From: Acinetobacter junii CIP 64.5
Lineage (GTDB): Bacteria > Pseudomonadota > Gammaproteobacteria > Pseudomonadales > Moraxellaceae
Assembly: GCF_000368765.1 (NCBI RefSeq)
Contig: NZ_KB849659.1
Span: forward strand, 115,363 to 159,739
Length of the DNA stretch: 44,377 bases
Direction: 5' to 3'
The position numbers and the translations under genes were made by a program. Of the stretch, positions 27,646 through 36,506 are shown piece by piece. Each line of letters opens with the position of its first letter. The stretch's first letter is position 1. The notes below the pieces were generated by a model. That model worked only from the letters and a program-made list of their open reading frames with translations, was not told the DNA's origin and ran no database searches.

Positions 27646-27942
27646 TGGTTTCTTGCAATTTGATCAATTTATGCGTGATTTAAAAAGCAAGTAGAATACG
27701 ACTAAAGTTGTAGATATGGGTTTTTATGTTATAAAAATAATTAAAATCAATGATATATGTAATTGTAAGTAAGTGTACAAACGTTCACTAATGTAAGTGG
27801 TTTATTTTGCCATAGTCAACTACTGTTTGAGCATTTTGGTCAATTTTTTAGCAACCAAAATGCTTTTTGTTGATCACTTCTGCCTATATCTAAAAATATT
27901 ATGCTAGTCACTGATCATTAATGGGCGTTTGACCCTTCTAAC
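27646..27942. other. Noncoding gap with an orphan plus-strand terminator
   Basis: No gene is seen. The gap holds a possible plus-strand promoter (TTGTAG at 27708-27713, a 16-base spacer, TATAAA at 27730-27735), an interrupted palindrome GTGTACAAACGTTCAC (27773-27788, pattern GTGnACn4GTnCAC), and a strong terminator at 27830-27869. On the minus strand TTGACT (27819-27814) could be the -35 of the 26836-27597 gene. Confidence 0.5.
27830..27869 (+). terminator. Plus-strand terminator without an upstream gene
   Basis: AGCATTTTGGT (27830-27840), a 13-base loop and ACCAAAATGCT (27854-27864) form a perfect 11-bp stem followed by T-rich sequence on the plus strand only. The nearest plus-strand gene upstream (oprC) already ends at its own terminator a kilobase away. 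Confidence 0.75.
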
Positions 27943-30900
27943 TTAATTTTTGTGCATCGGCATAATTTTTAACCCCGAAAGCCACGAACGCAGACCTGCT
28001 GGTTTTAGTGGTTTTTTCAGTAAGACGATATTCTGTTGTTTAAGTTTTTGCGGTAACTCTGGGTCAGAATCTGCAGTGATGAGTGCAACAGGAATGTGGG
28101 CAGGGCGATGCTGTTTGATAAAATCGAGTCCACGTTGATCATGATTTAAATGTTGATCAATCAGCCAAACCTGAATATCTTCATGTTGGATCAGCTCTAA
28201 TGCTTCTGCTGGTTCAGTGGCAGTAAAGATTTGATAACCCCATTTGCTGAGTAAAGTCCGCATACCTTCCAAAATCGTTTCATCATTATCCAAGCATAAA
28301 ACTTTATAAGCCGTATGTTGTAAGGCGGTCATTTGTGGTGAGGTGACTTGGATTTTTGGAGCTTCTGCTAGAGGTACTTCAATCATAAAACAAGAACCTT
28401 TACCCAACTCAGAATAAACTTGAACAGGGAAATCTAGTAAGCTCGTCATACGTTGCACAATCGCCAGACCTAAACCAAGTCCTTGTTCACCCCATGGTGA
28501 AGTATGTCCACAACGTTCAAATTCTTGGAAAAGTTTTACGCGTTGTTGTTCATTGATACCAGGTCCTGTATCCCACACACCGATTCGAATATGATTCGGA
28601 CGTTGAGCTGAACGTAGCACACCTACTACAACACGACCTTGAGCAGTATAACGTAATGCATTGCTGACAAAATTTTGGATTATTCGTCGCATCCATTGTG
28701 GATCAGTGTCTACCCAAAACTTAGTGTCATGCACTTTGAGTTGAATATTGCGTTGAGCTGCGATGGATTTAAATTGCAATTCGAGATCACTCAACAAATC
28801 ATGTAATGAATATGCTTGGCGCTTCGGTTGAATTGTTCCACCTTCGAGGCGAGCAATATCTAAAAGTGCGGATAACATACTCTCTGCACCATAGAGCGCA
28901 CGGTCTAGCTGTTGTAGGGTGAGTTGATCATCTGGATTATCAATACTTTGCTCAAGTGCAGTACTAAACAGTCGTGCCGCATGCATCGGTTGCAATAAGT
29001 CATGGCTTGCGGCAGCCAAGAATCGACTTTTGGATTGATTGGCTTTATCGGCTTGTTCAAGTGCTAATTGCTGTTCTGTCAATGCATCGGCAAGCTGTCG
29101 GGTACGATCACGGACTCTTTCTTCTAAAACAGCTTCATTTTCACGGAATGCCGTAATATCTGCGAACGTCGTGACAAAACCACCACCTTCGATTGGATTA
29201 CCACGCATTTGAATCACAAGACCATCTTTACGAATCCGTTCAAATTCATGAGCACTTCCAACTTTCATCCAATGAATACGTTTACGAACATGTTCCTCAA
29301 CTGGTCCTGGACCACATTCACCACGTTCGGCGTTATAGCGTATAAGATCAGCAATTGGACAGCCGACATAAACTAAATCTTTAGGGTAATCAAACAGTTT
29401 TAGATATTGATTGTTCCATGCAACTAAACACATATTTTTATCGACCACACTCACCCCTTGAGTCATGTGATCAATCATGGTCATCAGTAAGTTTTGGTTG
29501 AAACGCTGCCATTGTGAGGCTTGGTCTAAGATATTGGCGACTTGACCTAAAGCTAAACCGTTATTGATCAAAGCAGTGGTCAATAATGTTCGTGCCGATG
29601 CTGCACCAATGATCCCCGCTAAATATTGTTCAGTAAAACGCCACCACATCCCATTTGCGACATGGTTTTCATTTAAAACCACATGATTTTGTTCACAAAA
29701 TTGCTGGAATGCTTGGATTGTCGGTTTTTCACCTGTAATTCTTTTCGCGAGAGCGAGTAGGTCACCGACTTTTAATCGTGCGGCATTTTGATGTAAATCA
29801 CTGAGATCTGTTGAAGTCTGTGCTGAAGGTAGAGGTTTGCTTTCGTAATAAAAGAAACTTTCAGCCTGAATTTGTTCAGCAATACTTGGGCGGTACAAGC
29901 GTGAAACCCAAATATACATGGCGATATTTAGTCCTAAAGACCATAAAACACCATGTGTTAATGGAACAAAAGATTCAAAACCTAATAATGCTTCTGGGCG
30001 TAAGCTATTAATATCAAAAGGACCAAACAGCAATAAATGTTGAGCAAAATTTTGATAATGCTCAGGAAGACTACGTAAAACTGTTGGGAATAACAGTGTA
30101 TAGCTCCACATCACAAAGCCAACAATCAGTCCCGCGTATACTCCTTGACGACTAGCTCCTCGCCAGTACAAACCACCAATCAAAGCAGGTGAAAATTGTG
30201 CGACTGCACTAAAAGCTAGTAAGCCAAAAACTGATAGTTGGTTGATATCATTGAAAAAATGGAAAAACAAAAAGCCGAGCAGCATGACACCAACGATACT
30301 AATCCGACGAGTTAATTTCAAAACACGTGGCAGTTGTTGATCTTGACGAGAAATGATCTTAAATCGCCAAAGTGCAGGCATGATCAAATCATTGCTGAGC
30401 ATGATTGACAGTGCCACTGATGCAACCAGTAACATTCCTGTAGATGCTGAAAATCCGCCTAGAAATGCCAGTAATGTAAGCCATTCTTGTTGATAACTGA
30501 GAGGTAGTGCGAGTACCGCAATATCAGGTGTGCCCAATGATTCAGGCAATGAGTGTAATGCCCAACTTGCGATAGGAATAATCGCGATGATGGTCAAAAT
30601 CAAATACGCTGCAAACCAACGTCGAGCACCACGGATATGTTTTTCATCGCGTAACTCAACCACTGCAACGTGGAACTGACGAGGCAGACAAATCATGGCT
30701 AAACCAGCCAGTAGCGTTTGCACCCAAAAGGTTTCTGGAACGCCAACTTGTTGTAAGTCATGAAAATGTTGACTGACATCGTTGCTGACTTGTTTAATAT
30801 TTTCAGGCGATTGCAATAAGAAAAATCCTGCAACACAGAGGAGGGCGAATAATTTCACAAAGGATTCAAAGGCAACCGCCAGCATCAAACCGCCATGTTG

Positions 30901-31467
30901 TTCCGTGTGTGCAATATGTCGTGTTCCGAAAATCATTGCCAAAATAGCCAAAAGGGCAGTTAGCATTAACACACTGTTTGTTGTCGTAGTGACGTGTGCA
31001 TTTTGTTCTAGAATGACCGATGCACTGAGTGCAATAGCGCGTAATTGCAATGCCAAATAAGGAACAATAGCAATGACTGCTAAAATCGTGACGAGTGCAG
31101 CCAAACTTCCACTTTTACCGTAACGAGCAGCAACAAAATCGGCAATAGATGAAATGGCATGGTATTGGCGAATACGTCCCAACCGTTTCCAAATATCGTA
31201 GCCAAACCAAATAAATAGCAAAGGACCCAGATAAATCGGGAGGAAAATAACACCTTCTCGAACAGCAGCGCCTGTAGCACCATAAAACGTCCAAGATGAA
31301 CAATACACGCCGAGCGTTAGGCTAAACAACAGCATACGACCACGTGGACTCAAGCGGCTAGCGTGTTTTTCACCGAAGAAAGCACAGCCGAAAAGTAGCA
31401 CGATATAGAGGGCGAGTACCCCGATAATAAGCCAACTGTTCATATTGCCCACGTGTTCAAATTCCAT
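27943..31467 (-). CDS. CrbS-like hybrid sensor kinase with SSS transporter domain
   Basis: This 1174-residue inner-membrane protein has an N-terminal sodium:solute symporter-like domain of about 12-13 helices (about 10-510), a linker of the STAC type, a PAS domain (about 655-770, GVSVVDKNMCLVAWNNQYLKL), a coiled coil, HisKA with phosphoacceptor H822 (ASHDLLQPMH), an ATPase domain (FVSNALRYTAQG; GTGPG... GLGLGLAIV), and a receiver domain with phospho-Asp D1104 (WLIDQHLN). Proteins of this design include CrbS and CbrA, which control acetate or carbon use. It is divergent from yjcH-actP, which favours an acetate-related role. A LuxR-type partner is not in the window. The start is ambiguous (ATGs at 31467 and 31443). 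Confidence 0.9.
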   Translation of the reverse strand: MEFEHVGNMNSWLIIGVLALYIVLLFGCAFFGEKHASRLSPRGRMLLFSLTLGVYCSSWTFYGATGAAVREGVIFLPIYLGPLLFIWFGYDIWKRLGRIRQYHAISSIADFVAARYGKSGSLAALVTILAVIAIVPYLALQLRAIALSASVILEQNAHVTTTTNSVLMLTALLAILAMIFGTRHIAHTEQHGGLMLAVAFESFVKLFALLCVAGFFLLQSPENIKQVSNDVSQHFHDLQQVGVPETFWVQTLLAGLAMICLPRQFHVAVVELRDEKHIRGARRWFAAYLILTIIAIIPIASWALHSLPESLGTPDIAVLALPLSYQQEWLTLLAFLGGFSASTGMLLVASVALSIMLSNDLIMPALWRFKIISRQDQQLPRVLKLTRRISIVGVMLLGFLFFHFFNDINQLSVFGLLAFSAVAQFSPALIGGLYWRGASRQGVYAGLIVGFVMWSYTLLFPTVLRSLPEHYQNFAQHLLLFGPFDINSLRPEALLGFESFVPLTHGVLWSLGLNIAMYIWVSRLYRPSIAEQIQAESFFYYESKPLPSAQTSTDLSDLHQNAARLKVGDLLALAKRITGEKPTIQAFQQFCEQNHVVLNENHVANGMWWRFTEQYLAGIIGAASARTLLTTALINNGLALGQVANILDQASQWQRFNQNLLMTMIDHMTQGVSVVDKNMCLVAWNNQYLKLFDYPKDLVYVGCPIADLIRYNAERGECGPGPVEEHVRKRIHWMKVGSAHEFERIRKDGLVIQMRGNPIEGGGFVTTFADITAFRENEAVLEERVRDRTRQLADALTEQQLALEQADKANQSKSRFLAAASHDLLQPMHAARLFSTALEQSIDNPDDQLTLQQLDRALYGAESMLSALLDIARLEGGTIQPKRQAYSLHDLLSDLELQFKSIAAQRNIQLKVHDTKFWVDTDPQWMRRIIQNFVSNALRYTAQGRVVVGVLRSAQRPNHIRIGVWDTGPGINEQQRVKLFQEFERCGHTSPWGEQGLGLGLAIVQRMTSLLDFPVQVYSELGKGSCFMIEVPLAEAPKIQVTSPQMTALQHTAYKVLCLDNDETILEGMRTLLSKWGYQIFTATEPAEALELIQHEDIQVWLIDQHLNHDQRGLDFIKQHRPAHIPVALITADSDPELPQKLKQQNIVLLKKPLKPAGLRSWLSGLKIMPMHKN

Positions 31468-31516
31468 TTTTTATCATACCCGATGCTTCGCTTGCATGAT
31501 GAGTTGAGATGTGCAT

Positions 31517-31534
31517 TTAGAGACCAAAGTCTAA
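31517..31534. promoter_or_regulatory. Inverted repeat in the kinase/yjcH divergent region
   Basis: TTAGAGACCAAAGTCTAA has TTAGA and TCTAA ends in inverted orientation and inner GAC/GTC. It lies in the 160-base shared upstream region and is a candidate site for the response regulator controlling acetate genes; this is inference only. Confidence 0.4.
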
Positions 31535-31627
31535 GTTACGAGTCAAGCATAATCTTGTTAACTTTAATTATGAAAAATCCCATTTGAAAAGGGGTCCATG
31601 GTTGGACACAAAAATAAGGAGTCGGTT

Positions 31628-31960
31628 ATGGATGATTCACAGGTAGAACGAATTCTACGTAATCCAAAGTTTCAAGAGATGGTGAGCAAGAAGCGTACTT
31701 TAAGTTGGACATTAACAGCAATCATGTTGTTTATCTACGTCGGCTTTATGCTTTTAGTTGGCTACAACAAAGAATTTCTAGCAAGTTCATTTAGCGGTGG
31801 TGTAACAACATGGGGGATGCCTCTTGGTTTGGGCATTATCGTGTTGTCCTTTTTGTTATGTGGTGTGTATTCATATATCGCCAACAATAAATTAGACCGT
31901 TTAAATGAAGAGGCTCTCAAGGAAGTTGAGGCGATCACACATGAAAAAGGAATGCACTGA
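31628..31960 (+). CDS. yjcH: YjcH-type DUF485 membrane protein
   Basis: This is a 110-residue protein from the ATG at 31628, which has AAGGAGT seven bases upstream (a longer frame from 31598 is rejected). It has two membrane segments ([20 protein letters not shown] and a second around [19 protein letters not shown]), as in DUF485. It is encoded directly before actP in many proteobacteria and is thought to be an accessory to the acetate symporter. The TGA at 31958-31960 is one base from the actP ATG, so translation is coupled. Confidence 0.93.
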   Translation: MDDSQVERILRNPKFQEMVSKKRTLSWTLTAIMLFIYVGFMLLVGYNKEFLASSFSGGVTTWGMPLGLGIIVLSFLLCGVYSYIANNKLDRLNEEALKEVEAITHEKGMH

Positions 31961-31961
31961 G

Positions 31962-33677
31962 ATGAAAGGGACGTCAATAAAAGCGAAACTCTTCGCTCTC
32001 ACAAGCTTGGTGAGTTCTGGAATCGCCTACGCTGGACCAGACCTTGGAGCAGCAGAGCAGCAAGCAACCAACTGGCACGCGATCATTATGTTTATGATCT
32101 TCGTGGGTTTTACGCTGTTTATTACTAAATGGGCAGCAAAACAGACAACAAATGCTAGTGATTTCTATACGGCAGGCGGTGGTATCAGCGGTTTCCAAAA
32201 TGGTTTGGCGATTGCGGGTGACTATATGTCGGCAGCATCGTTCTTGGGTATTTCCGCACTTGTTTTTAGTTCAGGTTTTGATGGCTTACTCTACTCACTT
32301 GGTTTCATGGTGGGTTGGCCAATTGTATTATTCTTAGTTGCAGAGCGTTTACGTAACTTGGGTAAATACAATTTATCTGACGTGGTTTCTTTCCGCTTAG
32401 ATGAGAAGCCAGTCCGTACCTTAGCAGCATTTAGTTCATTGGTTGTTGTTGCATTCTATTTGATTGCTCAAATGGTGGGTGCAGGTCAGTTAATCAAATT
32501 ATTGTTTGGTCTGAACTATAACATCGCTGTTGTGATCGTTGGCTTACTGATGATGGCATACGTAATCTTCGGTGGTATGTTGGCGACCACTTGGGTACAA
32601 ATCATCAAAGCGGTGATGTTACTCAGTGGTGCGACTTTCATGGCATTTATGGTAATGAAAGCCGTTGGATTTAGTTTCACGAATATGTTTAACCAAGCGA
32701 TTGGTGTTTATAGCCAAGCGCATGGTATGAGCTGGGAAGAAGCTGCAAAAATCATGGGGCCAGGCAAACTCGCTGCAAACCCAATTGATGCACTGTCATT
32801 AGGCCTTGCTTTGATGTTTGGTACTGCTGGTTTACCACATATCTTAATGCGTTTCTTCACAGTTAAAGATGCAAAAGAAGCACGTAAATCTGTAGTTGTA
32901 GCAACTGGTTTTATTGGTTACTTCTATCTTTTAACTTTCATCATTGGTTTCGGTGCAATCTTGTTTGTTGCAAACAACCCTCAATTCCTTGATGTTGCAA
33001 AAGCTGCTATGACAGGAAAATTAGAGTTGGTCGGCGGTAACAACATGGCTGCGGTTCACCTTAGTGATGCTGTGGGTGGTGACCTATTCATGGGCTTCAT
33101 CTCAGCAGTGGCTTTCGCAACAATCTTGGCGGTTGTTGCTGGTTTGACACTCTCAGGTGCTTCTGCAATTTCTCATGACCTTTATGCAAACGTATTCAAA
33201 AAAGGTAAAACGACTCCACAATCAGAATTGCGTATGTCTAAAATTGCAACTTTAGGCTTAGCAATCTTTGCAATGATCTTGGGGATTTTGTTCGAGAAAC
33301 AAAACGTTGCCTTCATGGTTGGTTTAGCATTCTCTGTAGCATGTTGTGCAAACTTCCCAGTCCTTGTTTTATCAATGTTCTGGAAAGGCTTAACGACTCG
33401 TGGTGCGGTTATCGGTGGTGTTGTTGGTTTAGTTGGTGCAGTGACTCTGATTATCTTATCAAAAGCAGTTTGGGTAGATACGCTTGCGATCTCAGAAACA
33501 GCACCAAACCCATTTAATGGTCCTGCATTATTTGCTATGCCACTATCGTTCTTATGCTGCTGGTTCTTCTCTGTAACAGACAAGTCAGCACGCGCTCAAA
33601 AAGAACGCAAAGCATTCGACGCACAGTTTGTTCGCTCACAAACAGGTATTGGAATCTCAGGTGCATCTGATCACTAA
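31962..33677 (+). CDS. actP: Cation/acetate symporter ActP
   Basis: This 571-residue sodium:solute symporter imports acetate and other short monocarboxylates. The ATG at 31962 is chosen because it follows the yjcH stop and an AAAAAGGAA RBS, and gives a signal-like N-terminus ([19 protein letters not shown]), as in ActP. Thirteen membrane helices follow, with SSS features such as [20 protein letters not shown] and [20 protein letters not shown]. An in-frame extension to 31905 would overlap yjcH. It ends 20 bases before a strong terminator. Confidence 0.96.
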   Translation: MKGTSIKAKLFALTSLVSSGIAYAGPDLGAAEQQATNWHAIIMFMIFVGFTLFITKWAAKQTTNASDFYTAGGGISGFQNGLAIAGDYMSAASFLGISALVFSSGFDGLLYSLGFMVGWPIVLFLVAERLRNLGKYNLSDVVSFRLDEKPVRTLAAFSSLVVVAFYLIAQMVGAGQLIKLLFGLNYNIAVVIVGLLMMAYVIFGGMLATTWVQIIKAVMLLSGATFMAFMVMKAVGFSFTNMFNQAIGVYSQAHGMSWEEAAKIMGPGKLAANPIDALSLGLALMFGTAGLPHILMRFFTVKDAKEARKSVVVATGFIGYFYLLTFIIGFGAILFVANNPQFLDVAKAAMTGKLELVGGNNMAAVHLSDAVGGDLFMGFISAVAFATILAVVAGLTLSGASAISHDLYANVFKKGKTTPQSELRMSKIATLGLAIFAMILGILFEKQNVAFMVGLAFSVACCANFPVLVLSMFWKGLTTRGAVIGGVVGLVGAVTLIILSKAVWVDTLAISETAPNPFNGPALFAMPLSFLCCWFFSVTDKSARAQKERKAFDAQFVRSQTGIGISGASDH

Positions 33678-33696
33678 GTAGATTCTACGCTTTATT

Positions 33697-33724
33697 AAAA
33701 AGCCCTCATCATTGAGGGCTTTTT
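33697..33724. terminator. Bidirectional terminator after actP
   Basis: AAAAAGCCCTCA (33697-33708), loop TCAT, TGAGGGCTTTTT (33713-33724). T-runs on both strands serve actP and the convergent DUF2236 gene. Confidence 0.95.
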
Positions 33725-33729
33725 AATTG

Positions 33730-34935
33730 CTAATGCATACTGGCCAGTTGTTGTGCTTGATTGCGATAAAGAGACAAGCCAAGTTTTTGCAGATGGCGTC
33801 CATTAAGTTCAAGAAACTGATTCAATCGTGGAAAATGTTTAGCACCTGAGTAAAGTGCCAAGTTTCGGCCAATCAAATAATAGGCAAACCAAGAGGCTGA
33901 CTGAGGGGTTAAGCCCAACAATTTCATCTTCTTACGTCCTATAAAGAACTGAGTCAGTTCTAAGTGTTGTTTATATGCCAATTTTTGTTGAAAAGAGCGT
34001 AAATAACGATATTTTCGTTCAAAAGGTTCTTTGGAAAGACTTGAGCCAAGTGAAATACTACTTGCATCCGATTTTGGATGCGCGAATTGCATCCAGTAGA
34101 TGAGTTTCCATCCTTCAGATTCCTGATCCACCAACCATTTTTCCTCAATTCCCATCAACCAACCTGCATATTTCCAAAAGTGTAAAAAGCTGTCGACTTC
34201 CTCAGCACTTGGAAAGATACCTAAGGCTCGAATTCCTAATAGCACAACCCCACTAAAGGCAATATTCGTCATGGCTTGATCATATTGATTAATTGGTAAG
34301 CCCCATGTTTCAGCATCCCATTTTTCTGATTTTTGTAGTTGATGCCGTACTAAAGAATGAATGAAACGAACATAAATTGTGGAACAAAAGCCCTTGTTAT
34401 AACGTTCAAAGCCCTCTTTCTCTGTGATATCAACCCACCATTTTGTGGTTTCTGCAAGGCGCGTAGCTGCTTGTTTTTTTAATGCACCTGTGAGGATTAG
34501 CGATTGGTTAAAACCAGGATACATATAGCCCGCCATTAAAGAGAGATCTCTAAGAATCAGACCATTATTTGCTCCCAATCGATAAGTGAATTGCAGAGCT
34601 TTATCTATTTTGACTTGGTCATACCAAGTGGGTTTTCGTTCAACTAAGCTAAAAAATTGTGTCAGTTCAGGAACGTCATGAGGCAGTTTATCTAAACCTT
34701 CATATAACGCCGTCTCAAAGTATTTTCGATGAAGTTTGGGATTTTGTAATACCCATCGCATCACTTGATCCATCGGTTCATCACCTGCTTGAAGCGCTTC
34801 GTTGAGTTGTAAATATTCAGCATAGCTTGGTTGTAAATGTTGATTGGTCATATAACCCAAGATTTTGGTTTTTAAATTGGACTGCACCATAGTTTCAAAT
34901 GCAGCTAAACGACTTGGCTTAGGGATGCTTAGCAT
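33730..34935 (-). CDS. MpaB/DUF2236-family oxygenase-like protein
   Basis: This 401-residue protein resembles the DUF2236 family, which includes latex-clearing protein (a haem b oxygenase) and MpaB. The typical His/Arg motif is IYVRFIHSLVRHQL, with H193, R197 and H198 possible haem-pocket residues, and family sequence continues in INQYDQAMTNIAFSGVVLLG and the WKYAGWLMGI region. RBS AAAGGTG supports the start. The substrate is unknown; rubber is not implied. It is divergent from a TetR gene, with a palindrome in the shared region, and is probably repressed by it. Confidence 0.85.
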   Translation of the reverse strand: MLSIPKPSRLAAFETMVQSNLKTKILGYMTNQHLQPSYAEYLQLNEALQAGDEPMDQVMRWVLQNPKLHRKYFETALYEGLDKLPHDVPELTQFFSLVERKPTWYDQVKIDKALQFTYRLGANNGLILRDLSLMAGYMYPGFNQSLILTGALKKQAATRLAETTKWWVDITEKEGFERYNKGFCSTIYVRFIHSLVRHQLQKSEKWDAETWGLPINQYDQAMTNIAFSGVVLLGIRALGIFPSAEEVDSFLHFWKYAGWLMGIEEKWLVDQESEGWKLIYWMQFAHPKSDASSISLGSSLSKEPFERKYRYLRSFQQKLAYKQHLELTQFFIGRKKMKLLGLTPQSASWFAYYLIGRNLALYSGAKHFPRLNQFLELNGRHLQKLGLSLYRNQAQQLASMH

Positions 34936-34945
34936 TGCAAAACAC

Positions 34946-34968
34946 CTTTGATTGTTATTTAATCAAAG
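34946..34968. promoter_or_regulatory. Palindrome in the DUF2236/TetR divergent region
   Basis: CTTTGATT (34946-34953), seven bases, AATCAAAG (34961-34968): perfect inverted arms, overlapping the start-proximal region of the DUF2236 gene. A GAATATTTATTC palindrome and a repeated ATTCGCATT (34978-35005) follow before the TetR ATG. Likely TetR operator region. Confidence 0.6.
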
Positions 34969-35020
34969 CATAATATGAATATTTATTCGCATTCAATTCG
35001 CATTTTAACAGAGCCTCTTG

Positions 35021-35620
35021 ATGAGAAAACGCCCACAACAACAACGCGCCAAAATGATCGTTGAAAGTATTTTGGAAGGTACGCAAAAATGCATTTCCGA
35101 ACAGGGGATTCTGCAACTCACAACACCAAAAATTTCAGAAAAATCAGGTGTAAGCGTTGGTTCGATTTATCAATACTTTGAAAATAAAGATCAGATTGTT
35201 TCTGAACTGCTGTTAAGAAAAAGTGAAAATTTAGGACAAGCACTGAAACAGCTGGTGATGCTTCAACAACAGACTGCGATTCAAGATATCATCAGATTGA
35301 GTATTGCATTTGGTTTTGAGTCCCTAAAATCCGATGAAGGTTTTTTCATCGAAATTTTAAAAAACTGGCACGCTTATAGTGATTCAGATGCAGCGCAAGT
35401 TTTGGAACAGCATTTTTTAGAAATAGGGATGTATTTATTTGGGCGTTATTATCCGCATTGGGATTTTGAAACTTTAAAACATAAGTCCTTTGTGATTATT
35501 AACAGTACATTATTTACAATGATGCGTTATGCCAGTAAGAATACGTTTTTAATCGAAGAACAACGCTTACAACAAGAACTCACCAATATGATTATTTCTT
35601 ATTTAGATGCCATATCATGA
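35021..35620 (+). CDS. TetR-family transcriptional regulator
   Basis: This is a 199-residue repressor from the ATG at 35021 (a TTG one codon earlier is ignored). The N-terminal helix-turn-helix (TTPKISEKSGVSVGSIYQYF, then ENKDQIVSELLL, about 26-62) is followed by a ligand domain. It faces the DUF2236 gene across 85 bases holding palindromes, so that gene is its likely target. The gene 24 bases downstream may be co-transcribed. Confidence 0.92.
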   Translation: MRKRPQQQRAKMIVESILEGTQKCISEQGILQLTTPKISEKSGVSVGSIYQYFENKDQIVSELLLRKSENLGQALKQLVMLQQQTAIQDIIRLSIAFGFESLKSDEGFFIEILKNWHAYSDSDAAQVLEQHFLEIGMYLFGRYYPHWDFETLKHKSFVIINSTLFTMMRYASKNTFLIEEQRLQQELTNMIISYLDAIS

Positions 35621-35644
35621 GTTCAGAAAAACAATAATTTGGAC

Positions 35645-36346
35645 ATGGAAAAAGTAATGCAAACAATAAAACAGTTTTGGAATGGATTTAGATTGTTGCC
35701 ATCAGCTTGGCTCTTATTGGTGCAATTGGCTTTATTAATTTTAGCCACAATCACTTATGACGATAGTGCCTATCGTGCATTAACATGGTCATTAGGTGTT
35801 TTAGCCTTACTTATTATTGCAAAAGTCATTCGACAAACCCCAGTATTTGCATTTTGGGGACTATTCTTTGTCAGTGGTGCATTTATATTTTCTATTTTGA
35901 TCTTTGTAGGTTTTGACAATCATACAATACAGATTACGGCATACAGTTTTGAAGCCTTAGCCTATTTTTATGCAGCGTATGGTTTACTAAGGTATATGTT
36001 TTCAGATCGTTATCTCACAAAAGACGAATTATTTGCGGCTGGTGCCGTATTTACTTTGATCGCTTGGGCATTCGCTTTTTTATATAGTATTTGTCAGATT
36101 ATTTTGCCGAATAGTTTTCAAAATCCAAACCATCCTGAAGCCTTACAACGTTGGTTAGACCTACTCTTTTTGAGTTTTAGTTTGCAATCAGCCACAGGGT
36201 TATCTGATCTTATGCCACTCAGTCCAGCCGCTCGAGTATTAACCATGCTACAGATGTTTGGTGGTGTGATGTATTTTGCAGTGATTGTTTCGAGATTAAT
36301 CGCGCTACAATATATTCCTCATGCACCGAAAAATTCACAAGATTAA
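35645..36346 (+). CDS. Small ion-channel-like membrane protein
   Basis: About 233 residues from the ATG at 35645; a TTG at 35639 and an ATG at 35657 are also in frame, and none has a good RBS. Five or six membrane segments end in a two-helix layout (AVFTLIAWAFAFLYSICQII; LTMLQMFGGVMYFAVIVSRL) with a loop between reading SATGLSDLMPLS. The layout recalls Ion_trans_2 potassium channels, where this loop is TVGYGD; here TGLSD replaces the filter, so selectivity for potassium is doubtful. It lies directly after the TetR gene. Confidence 0.7.
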   Translation: MEKVMQTIKQFWNGFRLLPSAWLLLVQLALLILATITYDDSAYRALTWSLGVLALLIIAKVIRQTPVFAFWGLFFVSGAFIFSILIFVGFDNHTIQITAYSFEALAYFYAAYGLLRYMFSDRYLTKDELFAAGAVFTLIAWAFAFLYSICQIILPNSFQNPNHPEALQRWLDLLFLSFSLQSATGLSDLMPLSPAARVLTMLQMFGGVMYFAVIVSRLIALQYIPHAPKNSQD

Positions 36347-36506
36347 TCTTTAATTCTGTTACAGCATTACAACTGCGTTATTTTTCACGTTTTATATACT
36401 TTTATTTGAGTTTTTTCTTGTTTTGAACTCGCTTTTGTTCACATTAAGTGAATGTCTTATTTGACCTATAGGTCTGTCATGATCATTAAAATAATATGGG
36501 TGAATT

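Noticed and set aside
31905..31961. N-terminal extension of ActP inside yjcH
   Set aside because: The ATG at 31962 directly follows the yjcH stop, and the extension is basic and unlike the family.
33182..33583. 133-residue minus-strand frame opposite actP
   Set aside because: Antisense shadow of the actP coding sequence without a start signal or neighbours that need it.
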